Below, piece after piece: positions 17,481-27,057 of a stretch of DNA of 64,000 bases. The translations under genes and the position numbers were made by a program. How positions within the stretch are numbered: position 1 is the first letter of the stretch; the number at the start of each line of letters is the position of its first letter. The stretch is from assembly GCA_900753305.1 (NCBI GenBank), contig CAADYR010000091.1, positions 32,067 through 96,066 of the forward strand, written 5' to 3'. Under the pieces are notes generated by a model. It was not told where the DNA came from. It saw only the letters and a program-made list of their open reading frames with translations, and ran no database searches. This DNA is from Lachnospiraceae bacterium (GTDB lineage Bacteria; Bacillota; Clostridia; Lachnospirales; Lachnospiraceae).

Positions 17481-19562
17481 ATGGCAAAGTATTTAGTGAT
17501 AGTGGAGTCACCTGCGAAGGTTAAGACGATCAAGAAGTTCTTAGGTACCAATTATGAAGTGCTTGCGAGTAATGGTCATGTACGTGATCTGCCCAAGAGC
17601 CGGATGGGTATTGATATAGAACATGGTTATGAACCGAAGTATATTACCATCAGAGGTAAAGGTGACATTTTGGCAAAGCTTCGCAAGGAAGTAAAGAAGG
17701 CAGAGAAAGTGTATCTTGCAACTGACCCTGACCGGGAGGGAGAAGCCATATCATGGCATCTGTATGAGGCACTAAAGCTTGCAGACAAGAAGGTCTACCG
17801 AATTACATTTAATGAAATAACAAAGAATGCAGTCAAGGAATCTCTCAAAAATGCCAGAGAGATCAACATGAGTCTGGTAGATGCGCAGCAGGCAAGAAGA
17901 GTGTTGGACAGGATGGTAGGTTATAGGATATCTCCGTTACTGTGGGCAAAGATCAAGAGAGGACTGAGTGCCGGACGAGTACAATCAGTTGCACTTCGCA
18001 TCATCTGTGACAGAGAGGATGAAATCAATGCTTTTATTCCGGAAGAGTATTGGACTCTGGATGCATCTTTTCGGGTACAGGGTGAGAAGAAACCGCTTGT
18101 AGCCAAATACTATGGAACGACTGAGGGTAAGACCGCTATTTCTTCAGAGGAGGAATTAAATAAGATACTGAAGGAACTTGATGGTGCAGACTATAAGGTC
18201 ACAGATGTAAAAAAGGGTGAAAGAATCAAGAAAGCACCGCTTCCTTTTACAACTTCTACATTACAGCAGGAAGCAAGTAAAGTTCTTAACTTTTCAACAC
18301 AGAAAACAATGCGCCTTGCACAGCAGTTATATGAAGGCGTAGAACTTAAGGGTGCAGGAACAGTGGGTGTCATTACCTATTTGCGTACCGATTCCACCAG
18401 AGTGGCAGAAGAAGCTGTTACAATGGCAAAAGATTACATTACAGAAGTTTATGGCAGCGAATATGCAGCACAGGAAACTACAGAGAAGAAGAACGGGCAG
18501 AAGATTCAGGATGCGCATGAAGCAATCCGACCAACTGATATTAGTCGCATACCGGCGGATATCAAGGAGTCTTTGAGCCGTGACCAGTTCAGATTGTACC
18601 AGTTGATCTGGAAACGTTTTGCAGCAAGCAGAATGTCCAGTGCAAAGTATGAAACAACTTCTGTAAAAATCGATGCCAAAGGCCATCGTTTTACAGTAGC
18701 AGCATCCAAACTTGCGTTTGATGGATTTATGAGTGTATATCGTGATGAGGAGGATGATAAGCAGGAGTCCAATACACTGGTAAAGGATATTACCAGAGAT
18801 ACAGAACTCAAATTGCTTGAATTCGATCCAAAGCAGCACTTTACACAGCCGCCTGCACACTATACTGAGGCGTCTCTGGTACGTGCACTGGAGGAACTTG
18901 GAATTGGACGTCCAAGTACTTATGCACCTACAATTACTACAATTCTTGCCAGGCGTTATGTAATAAAGGAAGATAAGAATCTTTACGTGTCAGAACTGGG
19001 AGAAGTTGTTAATAATATGATGAAGGATGCTTTCCCTTCTATTGTAGATGTGAACTTTACAGCGAATCTGGAGGCGCTGTTGGATAAGGTGGAAGAAGGA
19101 GTGATCGACTGGAAAACAGTAGTATCCAACTTCTATCCTGATCTTGATGAAGCAGTAAATAAGGCAGAAAAGGAGCTTGCTGAAATAGAAATCGCAGATG
19201 AGGAATCAGATGAAATCTGCGATGTATGTGGCAGACGTATGGTAATTAAATACGGTCCACATGGTAAATTTCTGGCATGCCCCGGATTCCCGGAATGCCG
19301 TAATACCAAACCATACTTTGAAAAAATCGGTGTTGCATGCCCTAAGTGCGGTAAAGATATTGTGATCCGCAAGACGAAGAAGGGCAGAAGATATTATGGA
19401 TGTGAAAATAATCCGGAATGTGATTTTATGGTATGGCAGAGACCGTCAAATGAAAAATGTGAACGGTGTGGCAGTATCATGCTGATCAAAGGAAATAAGC
19501 TGGTATGTGCCAATGAATCCTGTGGTTTCGTAAAGAACAGAACAGTACAGGAAGCAAAATAA
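17481..19562 (+). CDS. topA: DNA topoisomerase I
   Basis: A 693-residue type IA topoisomerase that relaxes negative supercoils. The TOPRIM domain starts YLVIVESPAKVKTIKKFLG and contains ATDPDREGEAISWHL. The active-site region reads VGVITYLRTDSTRVAEEA, with the catalytic Tyr next to LRTDS. Three zinc-ribbon-type Cys4 modules follow at the C-terminus, with CDVCGRRM...CPGFPEC, CPKCGK...CENNPEC and CERCG...CANESC. The frame is open 31 codons earlier, but ATG 17481 has the family start and AAGGGG upstream. It lies between dprA and codY; in Bacillus trmFO, xerC(codV) and hslVU(clpQY) sit at this point and are absent here. Confidence 0.97.
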   Translation: MAKYLVIVESPAKVKTIKKFLGTNYEVLASNGHVRDLPKSRMGIDIEHGYEPKYITIRGKGDILAKLRKEVKKAEKVYLATDPDREGEAISWHLYEALKLADKKVYRITFNEITKNAVKESLKNAREINMSLVDAQQARRVLDRMVGYRISPLLWAKIKRGLSAGRVQSVALRIICDREDEINAFIPEEYWTLDASFRVQGEKKPLVAKYYGTTEGKTAISSEEELNKILKELDGADYKVTDVKKGERIKKAPLPFTTSTLQQEASKVLNFSTQKTMRLAQQLYEGVELKGAGTVGVITYLRTDSTRVAEEAVTMAKDYITEVYGSEYAAQETTEKKNGQKIQDAHEAIRPTDISRIPADIKESLSRDQFRLYQLIWKRFAASRMSSAKYETTSVKIDAKGHRFTVAASKLAFDGFMSVYRDEEDDKQESNTLVKDITRDTELKLLEFDPKQHFTQPPAHYTEASLVRALEELGIGRPSTYAPTITTILARRYVIKEDKNLYVSELGEVVNNMMKDAFPSIVDVNFTANLEALLDKVEEGVIDWKTVVSNFYPDLDEAVNKAEKELAEIEIADEESDEICDVCGRRMVIKYGPHGKFLACPGFPECRNTKPYFEKIGVACPKCGKDIVIRKTKKGRRYYGCENNPECDFMVWQRPSNEKCERCGSIMLIKGNKLVCANESCGFVKNRTVQEAK

Positions 19563-19591
19563 AAGAGAATTTATGCAATTCCAAAAAAAAC

Positions 19592-19681
19592 TTGAAAAAA
19601 TTAGGCAATTCTGTTAAATTATGGAGTAAACTTGAAATATACTTTGTAACTATTGAAAAAAAAGTAATCATGTGCTAAAAT
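19592..19681 (+). promoter_or_regulatory. Two candidate sigma-A promoters for codY
   Basis: TTGAAA-17-TAAATT (19592-19620) and TTGAAA-17-TAAAAT (19653-19681) both fit sigma-A spacing in the 180-base gap between topA and codY. Which is used cannot be told. I found no convincing CodY box here, so autoregulation is not supported by eye. Confidence 0.5.
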
Positions 19682-19742
19682 TCCCAGTAGAGGAAATTGC
19701 ATAATTTCGTGGCAGGTTATTTGGAAAACTTGGAGGTTTGCT

Positions 19743-20528
19743 ATGAGTAGTGTACAGTTATTAGACAAAACAAGAAAAATTGGAAAACTTTTACACAATA
19801 ATAATTCCAGTAAAGTAGTATTTAATGACATTTGTAAAGTAATGCGTGATATCGTAAATTCTAATGTACTGGTAATCAGTAAGAAAGGTAAGGTTCTTGG
19901 TGTGGGCACCTGCGAAGGTGTTGAAGAACTTAAAGAACTTGTAGAGGATAATGTTGGTGGATTTATTGATCCTATGTTGAATGAAAGACTTTTAGGTGTA
20001 CTTTCAACAAAAGAAAATGTAAATCTTGCTACATTAGGATTTGAAAGCACAGACGTGCGTAAGTTCCAGGCAATTATTACTCCTATTGAAATTGCCGGAG
20101 AACGTTTAGGTACATTATTCATTTATAAATGTAATGAGCAGTATGATATTGATGATATTATTCTGTGTGAGTATGGTACAACAGTCGTTGGACTTGAAAT
20201 GCTTCGTGCAGTAAGCGAAGAGAATGCAGAAGAAAACAGAAAGGTAGCAGTTGTTAAGTCTGCAATCTCTACACTGTCTTTCTCAGAAATGGAAGCAATC
20301 ACACATATTTTCGATGAACTGAATGGTACAGAGGGTATTCTGGTTGCAAGTAAGATTGCTGACAGAGTAGGTATTACCAGAAGTGTTATCGTAAATGCTC
20401 TTCGTAAATTTGAAAGTGCAGGCGTTATCGAGTCTCGTTCTTCAGGTATGAAGGGAACTTACATTAAGGTATTAAATGATGTAGTTTTCGAAGAAGTAGA
20501 AGCATTAAAACGTCAGTTAAATAAATAA
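19743..20528 (+). CDS. codY: GTP-sensing global transcriptional regulator CodY
   Basis: A 261-residue dimeric regulator. The N-terminal GAF domain (about 1-150) binds branched-chain amino acids and the protein also senses GTP; the C-terminal winged helix-turn-helix binds DNA. The start MSSVQLLDKTRKIGKLLH and the recognition region ASKIADRVGITRSVIVNALRKFESAGVIESRSSGMKGTYIKVLN are typical. It has its own promoters and terminator, so it is monocistronic. It lies just upstream of flgB, as in Bacillus, and two candidate CodY boxes lie in the flagellar operon it precedes (20709 and 33719). Confidence 0.97.
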   Translation: MSSVQLLDKTRKIGKLLHNNNSSKVVFNDICKVMRDIVNSNVLVISKKGKVLGVGTCEGVEELKELVEDNVGGFIDPMLNERLLGVLSTKENVNLATLGFESTDVRKFQAIITPIEIAGERLGTLFIYKCNEQYDIDDIILCEYGTTVVGLEMLRAVSEENAEENRKVAVVKSAISTLSFSEMEAITHIFDELNGTEGILVASKIADRVGITRSVIVNALRKFESAGVIESRSSGMKGTYIKVLNDVVFEEVEALKRQLNK

Positions 20529-20554
20529 GCAGTAATTTAGAAATGAAAATGAGA

Positions 20555-20590
20555 ATCTGATCATCCGGGCAGGGTGGTCAGATTTTTTTA
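20555..20590 (+). terminator. Rho-independent terminator after codY
   Basis: Stem TCTGATCATCC / GGGTGGTCAGA (two G-T pairs), short loop GGGCA, followed by T7. It separates codY from the flagellar operon. The rest of the 301-base gap to flgB is very AT-rich and holds the flgB promoter and CodY box. Confidence 0.9.
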
Positions 20591-20704
20591 CTTTTATAAT
20601 GAGAAAAATTGTATATAAAACATGCAAACAATAGAAAATATAAGAAATTTACATAACATTATAAAATAAGTTTCCATAATATTGCAAAATAATAAAAAAT
20701 TGAC

Positions 20705-20732
20705 TTGAAATTATCTGAAAATAATATATAAT
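20705..20732 (+). promoter_or_regulatory. Sigma-A promoter of the fla/che operon
   Basis: TTGAAA, 16 bases, then a perfect TATAAT, 98 bases upstream of flgB. An overlapping TTGACT at 20700 is too far from the -10. The leader of about 90 bases is AT-rich with a weak inverted repeat (about 20757-20771 with 20801-20816). I saw no c-di-GMP riboswitch core. Confidence 0.75.
20709..20723 (+). promoter_or_regulatory. Candidate CodY box inside the flgB promoter
   Basis: AATTATCTGAAAATA matches the CodY consensus AATTTTCWGAAAATT at 13 of 15 positions. It fills the spacer between the -35 and -10 of the flgB promoter, a classic position for repression. The CodY gene is immediately upstream, and in Bacillus CodY represses the fla/che promoter. 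Confidence 0.7.
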
Positions 20733-20829
20733 GAAATAAGAAACAGGATAATTATGTTAATTTAATTATTATTTAGAGGACAACATAAAATATATTCCTT
20801 TGAATAATTGAAAATTAGGAGGAGTGCAG

Positions 20830-21219
20830 ATGTTTAGTTCCAATGTATTTGATTACATTAATGTACTGGGGTCAACAGCAGACGCAGCAGCAACGAGACA
20901 TGACATTATCTCGAACAATATAGCGAATGTGAATACTCCGGGTTACAAAAGAAAAGATATCCGTTTCGAGACAGAATTAAAGCATGCATTTGCACATTCT
21001 GATAAGGATTCTGTAGATGCCAGGGTCAAGAATCTTGATCTGGAAGCATTGACGCCGGAAACTTATACAGATTATGCAGAGCTTTCCTATCGTTATGATG
21101 GCAATAATGTTGATATTGATACAGAAAATGCGATTCTTGCCAAGAATGAGATCAAGTATAACGGTATCATAGACAGCATCAACAAGGATTTCTCTAATTT
21201 AAAACTTGTTATGAAGTAA
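20830..21219 (+). CDS. flgB: Flagellar basal-body rod protein FlgB
   Basis: A 129-residue proximal rod subunit exported by the flagellar type III system. The rod signature appears as RHDIISNNIANVNTPGYKRKDIRFE at about residues 25-50. ATG 20830 is seven bases after AGGAGG; a GTG six bases earlier is in frame but too close to that site. It is the first gene of the operon, directly behind the CodY-boxed promoter. Confidence 0.95.
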   Translation: MFSSNVFDYINVLGSTADAAATRHDIISNNIANVNTPGYKRKDIRFETELKHAFAHSDKDSVDARVKNLDLEALTPETYTDYAELSYRYDGNNVDIDTENAILAKNEIKYNGIIDSINKDFSNLKLVMK

Positions 21220-21282
21220 GCATGCTACAGGTAATATTTATACCTGAAGAAATTTTGAAGGTATGAGAAAGGAGAGAATAAG

Positions 21283-21780
21283 GTGGGAGTATTTGATACT
21301 TTTGATATCAATGCATCAGGAATGTCAGCAGAGCGCTATCGTATGGACATTATTTCCCAGAATGTTGCAAATGCGGAAACAACAAGAACAGAAGATGGCA
21401 CACCGTATGTGAGAAAGGTCGTGACCTTTGAAGAAAAACAGGATACAAAGAACAGAAAGTTCTCACATATGCTGGATACGGCGTTCAGTAATCTGAGCGG
21501 CAGACCATTGGGATGTACTAATTCAGCAGAGCTGACAACTGCAGGTAAGGGTGTCAGAGTTGGTGGTGTCTATGAAGACACATGGACAGAATCCAATATG
21601 GTATATGATCCTTCGCATCCGGATGCAGATGAAAACGGATATGTAACTTATCCAAACGTAAATACCATTACGGAAATGACGAACCTGATAGATGCAAGCA
21701 GGGGATATGATGCAAATGAAACGGCTTTTGAAGCAAGTAAATCGATTGCATTAAAGGGACTATCGGGCTTATCACAGTAA
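21283..21780 (+). CDS. flgC: Flagellar basal-body rod protein FlgC
   Basis: A 165-residue proximal rod subunit. The N-terminal rod motif SAERYRMDIISQNVANAETTRTEDGTPYVRK and the C-terminal VNTITEMTNLIDASRGYDANETAF are characteristic; both ends form the coiled-coil D0 part of the rod. It starts with GTG after AAAGGAGAG. It follows flgB after 63 bases and precedes fliE by 14. Confidence 0.95.
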   Translation: MGVFDTFDINASGMSAERYRMDIISQNVANAETTRTEDGTPYVRKVVTFEEKQDTKNRKFSHMLDTAFSNLSGRPLGCTNSAELTTAGKGVRVGGVYEDTWTESNMVYDPSHPDADENGYVTYPNVNTITEMTNLIDASRGYDANETAFEASKSIALKGLSGLSQ

Positions 21781-21794
21781 CGGGGGAATGAGAC

Positions 21795-22130
21795 ATGACA
21801 GTAACAGCAGCAAATGATATCGGAAGTCTCTACAATGTCAGTTCAGATGCAGTTAAAAATATATTGACCAAGTCATCTGATACAACACAGGGAGATAACG
21901 AGAACATGTTTGGATCCCTTCTGAATGCGGCAATCAGTAATATCAATGATACGAACAATTGTCTGTCAGACTGGGAGAATGAAGAAATGAAATGGGCTAT
22001 GGGAATTTCAGAAAATACCCATGACCTGACCATTGCAGTCGGTAAGGCAGAGACAGCTTTACAGTACACAGTGGCAGTAAGAGACAAACTTTTATCAGCC
22101 TATAATGAGATTATGCAGATACAGATTTAA
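21795..22130 (+). CDS. fliE: Flagellar hook-basal body complex protein FliE
   Basis: A 111-residue adaptor between the MS ring and the rod. The C-terminal helix, with TIAVGKAETALQYTVAVRDKLLSAYNEIMQIQI, is the family signature. The N-terminal half is Ser/Asn/Asp-rich and poorly conserved, as usual. The order flgB-flgC-fliE-fliF is the standard early operon order. Confidence 0.93.
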   Translation: MTVTAANDIGSLYNVSSDAVKNILTKSSDTTQGDNENMFGSLLNAAISNINDTNNCLSDWENEEMKWAMGISENTHDLTIAVGKAETALQYTVAVRDKLLSAYNEIMQIQI

Positions 22131-22182
22131 CCTCAGAATGTAAAAGGGATTTTGTGAGGATCGGGAAAAGGAGACACTTGAG

Positions 22183-23796
22183 ATGGTTGACAAGGTGATG
22201 GAGATTGCAAAAAAAATCTTAGAAAGGATTAAGGAATGGTGGAACAAATTCAAGCCTAAACAGAAGACACTGATCATCTGTGTAGCAGCGGGTGTTCTGA
22301 TAGCAATATCAATTCTGGTAGGTGTGCTTACCAGAAAACAGTACAAAGAACTGGTGGTTTGTGAGTCTACGAAGGAAGCATCACAGATCAAGGATCTGCT
22401 GGAAGGACAGTCACTGGATTACAAGGTATCTGAAGATGGATTGACTTTTAAGATACTGAGTACACAGGTTTCGGATGCGAATCTTTTATTGGGCGCGAAT
22501 AACATTCCAACATCTTCCTATACTCTGGATGATGTATTAGACGGAAGCTTTTCTACAACAGAAGCAGATAAGCAGAAACGCTACCGCCTGTATCTGGAAA
22601 GTCAGATGGAAGATGATCTGGAGAGCTATGCAGCAGTAGAAACAGCAACCGTGCAGCTTACAATTCCGGAAGATAATGGAACCTTAATCGCACAGAATCA
22701 GGAAACCTACGCAAGTGTTCTCCTTGAACTTACCTCAGATGCAGATTTCAGTGAAGAAAATGCATCTGCAATGGCAAGATTTGTTGCAACAGGACTTGGA
22801 AATGCAACAACAGATAATGTAACGATTACGGATATTAACGGAAAGATATGGTTTCCGGTTGAAGATACATATGCCTCAGTAGATAAAGCAGATACCATGA
22901 TGATGGTAAAACAGGAGGCGGAAAGCCTGATCAAGAAAGAGGTCAGACAGGTTCTGTTAGGAACCAATGAATTTACACAGATAGAAGTAGCAACCAATCT
23001 TTCTATGGATTTTTCCAAGAAGGAAGTTGTAGAACATAATTACACTCCGGCAGACGGACAGGAACAGGGTGTGTTATCACATGAAGAAGTATATCAGTCG
23101 AATGCAACGGATGCATCCGGTGGAGTACCCGGAACTGATTCAAATTCAGAAACGGATTATATGATTGACAATTCTGATTCAACCAATACCAATACTTATG
23201 AGCGTAAGAGCGATTATCTTCCAAATGAGAAGATTACAACAACCACAGAACCGACAGGAACTATCGTGTATACAGACAGTTCTGTATCAGCAGCCATGGT
23301 CAGATATAAAATCCTGAAAGAAGAGGATGCACAGCTTCAGGGCTTTCTGGATGGTGTAACATGGGAAGAATATAAACTTGCAAACGCAGGAAGAACCAAA
23401 CTGGATGTAGATACGGATATGGTAAGCCTGGTAGCAAATGCAACAGGAATCCCAAGTAAGAACATCACAATTGTTGCTTATGAAGAGATGCAGTTTGTAG
23501 ATGCTCCGGCAACGAAAGTATCTTATAAAGATATCATTCAGATCGTCCTGATCATTATTATTCTTGGCTTGCTGGGATTTGTAGTATTTATGAGCCTGAG
23601 AACCAAGAGAGAAGTAGAAGAAGAGGAAGAACTTTCTGTAGAAGATCTGCTGCAGTCAACACAGCAGGAAGAGCTTGAAAGCATTGAGACAGAGCAGAAG
23701 TCCGAAGCCAGAAAGCTGATAGAGAATTTCGTAGAAGAGAATCCGGAAGCAGTAGCAACGCTTCTGCGTAACTGGTTGGAGGAAGATTGGGGGTAA
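22183..23796 (+). CDS. fliF: Flagellar MS-ring protein FliF
   Basis: A 537-residue inner-membrane ring protein. TM1 is about residues 28-50 (KTLIICVAAGVLIAISILVGVLT) and TM2 about 443-465 (IIQIVLIIIILGLLGFVVFMSL). Between them is the ring-building domain with PTSSYTLDD and the periplasmic beta-collar, here containing a low-complexity Ser/Asp/Asn stretch. The acidic C-terminal tail (IENFVEENPEAVATLLRNWLEEDWG) is the FliG-binding peptide. AAAAGGAGA precedes ATG 22183. Confidence 0.96.
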   Translation: MVDKVMEIAKKILERIKEWWNKFKPKQKTLIICVAAGVLIAISILVGVLTRKQYKELVVCESTKEASQIKDLLEGQSLDYKVSEDGLTFKILSTQVSDANLLLGANNIPTSSYTLDDVLDGSFSTTEADKQKRYRLYLESQMEDDLESYAAVETATVQLTIPEDNGTLIAQNQETYASVLLELTSDADFSEENASAMARFVATGLGNATTDNVTITDINGKIWFPVEDTYASVDKADTMMMVKQEAESLIKKEVRQVLLGTNEFTQIEVATNLSMDFSKKEVVEHNYTPADGQEQGVLSHEEVYQSNATDASGGVPGTDSNSETDYMIDNSDSTNTNTYERKSDYLPNEKITTTTEPTGTIVYTDSSVSAAMVRYKILKEEDAQLQGFLDGVTWEEYKLANAGRTKLDVDTDMVSLVANATGIPSKNITIVAYEEMQFVDAPATKVSYKDIIQIVLIIIILGLLGFVVFMSLRTKREVEEEEELSVEDLLQSTQQEELESIETEQKSEARKLIENFVEENPEAVATLLRNWLEEDWG

Positions 23797-23802
23797 TTAG
23801 GA

Positions 23803-24819
23803 ATGGCAGAAAAAGAAAAAGAGCAGCTTACCGGCGTCCAGAAAGCAGCGATTCTGTTGATTGCACTTGGACCGGAAAAATCCTCTCTCATTTTTAAACA
23901 TTTAAAAGAAGAAGAAATAGAAGATCTTACACTGGAGATCGCAAATACAAAGAGCGTATCACCGGCAGTAAAGGAACAGATCATTAACGAGTTCTACGAG
24001 GTGTGTCTGGCACAACAGTACATCGCAGAAGGCGGTATTGGATATGCAAAAGAACTTTTGGAAAAAGCTCTTGGACAGGAAAAAGCGATGGATGTTATCG
24101 GCAAGCTGACGGCATCCTTACAGGTTAAACCTTTTGAATTTGTTAAGAAAACGGATGCATCTCAGTTACTGAACTTTATTCAGGATGAGCATCCACAGAC
24201 AATAGCATTGATTTTATCGTATCTGTCTTCTGGTCAGGCTGCAACAATCCTTGCAGCCCTGACCCCCGAAAAACAGGCAGATGTTGCAAAAAGAATTGCG
24301 ACTATGGACAGAACCAGCCCTGATGTGATCAAGGAAGTAGAACGAGTTCTGGAATCCAAGCTGTCATCACTCGTAAATCAGGATTACACGATTATTGGTG
24401 GTGTAGATGCAGTCGTAGATATCTTAAATACAGTAGACCGCGGAACAGAGAAACATATCATGGAGACTCTCGAAATCGAAGAGCCGGAACTTGCAGACGA
24501 GATCAGAAAGAAGATGTTCGTATTCGAAGATATCCTGCTGCTTGATGACAGAGCAATCCAGAGAGTGCTTAGAGACGTTGACAATAATGATCTGGCAATC
24601 GCGCTTAAGAGTTCTAATGAAGAAGTACAGGCTGCAATCTTTAATAATATGTCCAAACGTCTGGCAGAGATGATCAAGGAAGACATGGAATTCATGGGTC
24701 CTGTACGTATGAAGGATGTAGAAGAAGCACAGCAGAAGATCGTTAATATAATCAGAAAACTGGAAGACTCTGCAGAGATTGTAATCTCCAGAGGTGGAGG
24801 TGACGAGATCGTTGTCTAA
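23803..24819 (+). CDS. fliG: Flagellar motor switch protein FliG
   Basis: A 338-residue C-ring protein linking FliF to FliM and contacting the stator. The middle-domain EHPQTIALILSYL motif is present, and the C-terminal torque helix (FVFEDILLLDDRAIQRVLRDVD) carries the alternating charged residues needed for rotation. The C-terminus ends with the MGPVRMKDVEEAQQKIVNIIRKLEDSAEIVI segment. It begins six bases after fliF and overlaps fliH by eight. Confidence 0.97.
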   Translation: MAEKEKEQLTGVQKAAILLIALGPEKSSLIFKHLKEEEIEDLTLEIANTKSVSPAVKEQIINEFYEVCLAQQYIAEGGIGYAKELLEKALGQEKAMDVIGKLTASLQVKPFEFVKKTDASQLLNFIQDEHPQTIALILSYLSSGQAATILAALTPEKQADVAKRIATMDRTSPDVIKEVERVLESKLSSLVNQDYTIIGGVDAVVDILNTVDRGTEKHIMETLEIEEPELADEIRKKMFVFEDILLLDDRAIQRVLRDVDNNDLAIALKSSNEEVQAAIFNNMSKRLAEMIKEDMEFMGPVRMKDVEEAQQKIVNIIRKLEDSAEIVISRGGGDEIVV

Positions 24820-25708
24820 AAGTGGTGTATTAAAATCAAACTGGGTGTATGTAAATCCAACAGAAACCAGAGTCATTGATACCAATGCAATGGTAGAAAA
24901 CAAGTTAAAAGAGTTATCTCAGAAGCTGGCAGAACAGACCAGGGCAGATGACGAATTTACAGATGGGTTTATGCAGGGCATCGATGCCAGACAGGTGGCT
25001 GAACTGGTTGGAGAAGATAATCAGATCATAGGTGGACAGCCTGCCACAGAACCTCAAGGCCCCACGCCGGAGGAACTGATGCAGCAGGCTGCAGAGGAAA
25101 TAGAGAATATGAAACAGCAGGCAATTGCAGAAATAGAAAATGCAAGAAAGCAGGCTGTTGAAGAAGGAAAAAAACAGGGATATCAGGAAGGTTTGGAGCA
25201 GGGCAAAAAAGAAGGCTTTGATCAGGGACATCAGGATGGCCTTAACAGCGTAGAGAATCAGAGAGCGCAGCTTCAGGACGAGTATGAGAATAAAGCTGCT
25301 CAACTGGAAGAACAATATCAGGCTAAAGTAAAGGAGTTGGAACCTAAATTCATAGATACATTAACAGATATTTATGAACATATTTTCCAGATCAGTCTGA
25401 AAAATTCCAGAGAACTTGTTGTACATCTTATTTCAAATACAATGAGAAATATAGAGGGCAACAGCGGATACCTGATACATGTATCAAAGGATGACTATCC
25501 ATTTGTCAGCATGCAGAAAAAAGACCTGGTAAAGGGAACAAGTATCGATCCGGATGATATGGATATCATTGAAGATGCAACACTGGATCGTAATGAATGT
25601 ATGATCGAAACAGGCAACGGTGTATTTGACTGCAGCCTGGGAACTCAGCTGGAAGCACTGAACGAAGAACTGAGGTTACTGGCATATGAGCCAAAGGCTT
25701 CAGAATAA
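24812..25708 (+). CDS. fliH: Flagellar assembly protein FliH
   Basis: A 298-residue regulator of the export ATPase FliI, related to V-ATPase stalk subunits. A long Gln/Glu/Lys-rich coiled coil (about 80-200) contains a repeating glycine-spaced pattern (QGYQEGLEQGKKEGFDQGHQDG), typical of the FliH GxxxG region. A globular C-terminal domain follows. The TTG at 24812 is eight bases after GGAGGTGA and is preferred; a GTG at 24794 is in frame but has no such site. It overlaps the fliG end, so the two are translationally coupled. Confidence 0.88.
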   Translation: MSKSGVLKSNWVYVNPTETRVIDTNAMVENKLKELSQKLAEQTRADDEFTDGFMQGIDARQVAELVGEDNQIIGGQPATEPQGPTPEELMQQAAEEIENMKQQAIAEIENARKQAVEEGKKQGYQEGLEQGKKEGFDQGHQDGLNSVENQRAQLQDEYENKAAQLEEQYQAKVKELEPKFIDTLTDIYEHIFQISLKNSRELVVHLISNTMRNIEGNSGYLIHVSKDDYPFVSMQKKDLVKGTSIDPDDMDIIEDATLDRNECMIETGNGVFDCSLGTQLEALNEELRLLAYEPKASE

Positions 25709-25719
25709 AGGATGATACT

Positions 25720-27042
25720 ATGGATACAGCAATTAATTTTGACAAATACCAGTCAGTTCTGAACAAAACATATTTTAAGAAACTCGGTAAAGTAGAGAAT
25801 GTAGTAGGACTTACAATAGAATCTGCCGGACCGGATGCAAAAATGGGGGATATGTGCCGTATATATACGGATGCCGAGAAAAAGAATTATATTCTGGCAG
25901 AAGTAGTCGGATTTAAAGAAAAAAAGACATTGCTGATGCCGTATGAAGTAACAGAGGGCATTGGCTCAGGCTGTATTGTTGAAAATATGAATTATCCTCT
26001 TAGCGTACAGGTTGGAGAATGTCTGCTTGGTAAGACATTGGATGGACTTGGCAGATGTATTGACGGTTTCCAGCCGGATGCCAGAAACGTACAAAGATAT
26101 CCACTGGAAGCTCCGCCGCCTGATCCTATGAGCAGGGAAATCATTGATGAAGTACTTCCTTTGGGAGTCAAAGCGGTAGATGGTCTTATTACTGTCGGTA
26201 AAGGACAAAGAATTGGAATTTTTGCCGGTTCCGGCGTAGGCAAATCTACCCTGATGGGTATGTTTGCCAGAAATACCAAGGCAGATATCAATGTAATCGC
26301 ATTGATTGGAGAACGAGGCAGAGAGGTAAGAGAATTTATTGAAAGGGATCTTGGAGAAGAAGGTATGCGCCGATCTATTGTTGTGGTAGCTACTTCCGAC
26401 AGACCGGCTCTGGAACGTAATAAAGCGGCAAAGACAGCAACTGCGATCGCAGAGTACTTTAGAGATCAGGGAAAAGATGTGCTGTTGATGATGGATTCAT
26501 TGACACGTTTCTCCATGGCACAAAGAGAAATCGGACTTGCAAGTGGAGAACCTCCTGTAACAAGAGGATATCCACCCAGCGTATATTCAGAGATGCCGAA
26601 ACTTCTTGAAAGAGCAGGGCGTGCGAGCGTTGGATCTATTACAGGATTGTATACAGTTCTGGTAGATGGTGAAGATTTTAACGAACCAATTACTGATACA
26701 GCACGAAGCATTCTGGATGGACATATTATGCTGACCAGAAAACTGGCAAATAAAAATCATTATCCTGCAATTGATGTTCTGCAAAGCATTTCCAGATGTA
26801 TGTCAATGATCACAGATAAGGCTCATAAAGCGGCAGCGGGTAAACTGAAGAATATAATGGCCACTTATAATGAAGCAGAAGATCTGATCAATATAGGTGC
26901 ATATAAGAAGGGAAGCAATCCCAATATTGACAATGCGATCAGCAAGATTGATGCGGTAAATGATTTCCTGTTACAGACCACGGATGAAAAATATGATTTT
27001 GAACAGACTGTTGAATTGCTGGAAGGACTGTTTGATAAGTAA
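25720..27042 (+). CDS. fliI: Flagellum-specific export ATPase FliI
   Basis: A 440-residue hexameric ATPase of the F1-beta family that powers type III export at the flagellar base. Walker A is FAGSGVGKSTLMGMFARN (about 168-185), followed by INVIALIGERGREVREF, Walker B VLLMMDSLTRFSMAQREIGLASGEPP and the PSVYSEMPKLLERAGR segment. The N-terminal beta-barrel and C-terminal helical region are full length. It lies between its partners fliH and fliJ. Confidence 0.97.
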   Translation: MDTAINFDKYQSVLNKTYFKKLGKVENVVGLTIESAGPDAKMGDMCRIYTDAEKKNYILAEVVGFKEKKTLLMPYEVTEGIGSGCIVENMNYPLSVQVGECLLGKTLDGLGRCIDGFQPDARNVQRYPLEAPPPDPMSREIIDEVLPLGVKAVDGLITVGKGQRIGIFAGSGVGKSTLMGMFARNTKADINVIALIGERGREVREFIERDLGEEGMRRSIVVVATSDRPALERNKAAKTATAIAEYFRDQGKDVLLMMDSLTRFSMAQREIGLASGEPPVTRGYPPSVYSEMPKLLERAGRASVGSITGLYTVLVDGEDFNEPITDTARSILDGHIMLTRKLANKNHYPAIDVLQSISRCMSMITDKAHKAAAGKLKNIMATYNEAEDLINIGAYKKGSNPNIDNAISKIDAVNDFLLQTTDEKYDFEQTVELLEGLFDK

Positions 27043-27057
27043 AGTGAGTGATGACCT

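Noticed and set aside
20733..20829. c-di-GMP riboswitch or invertible switch before flgB, as in Clostridioides difficile
   Set aside because: The leader is too short and AT-rich, shows no riboswitch core, and the only inverted repeat is a weak AT-rich one with gaps.
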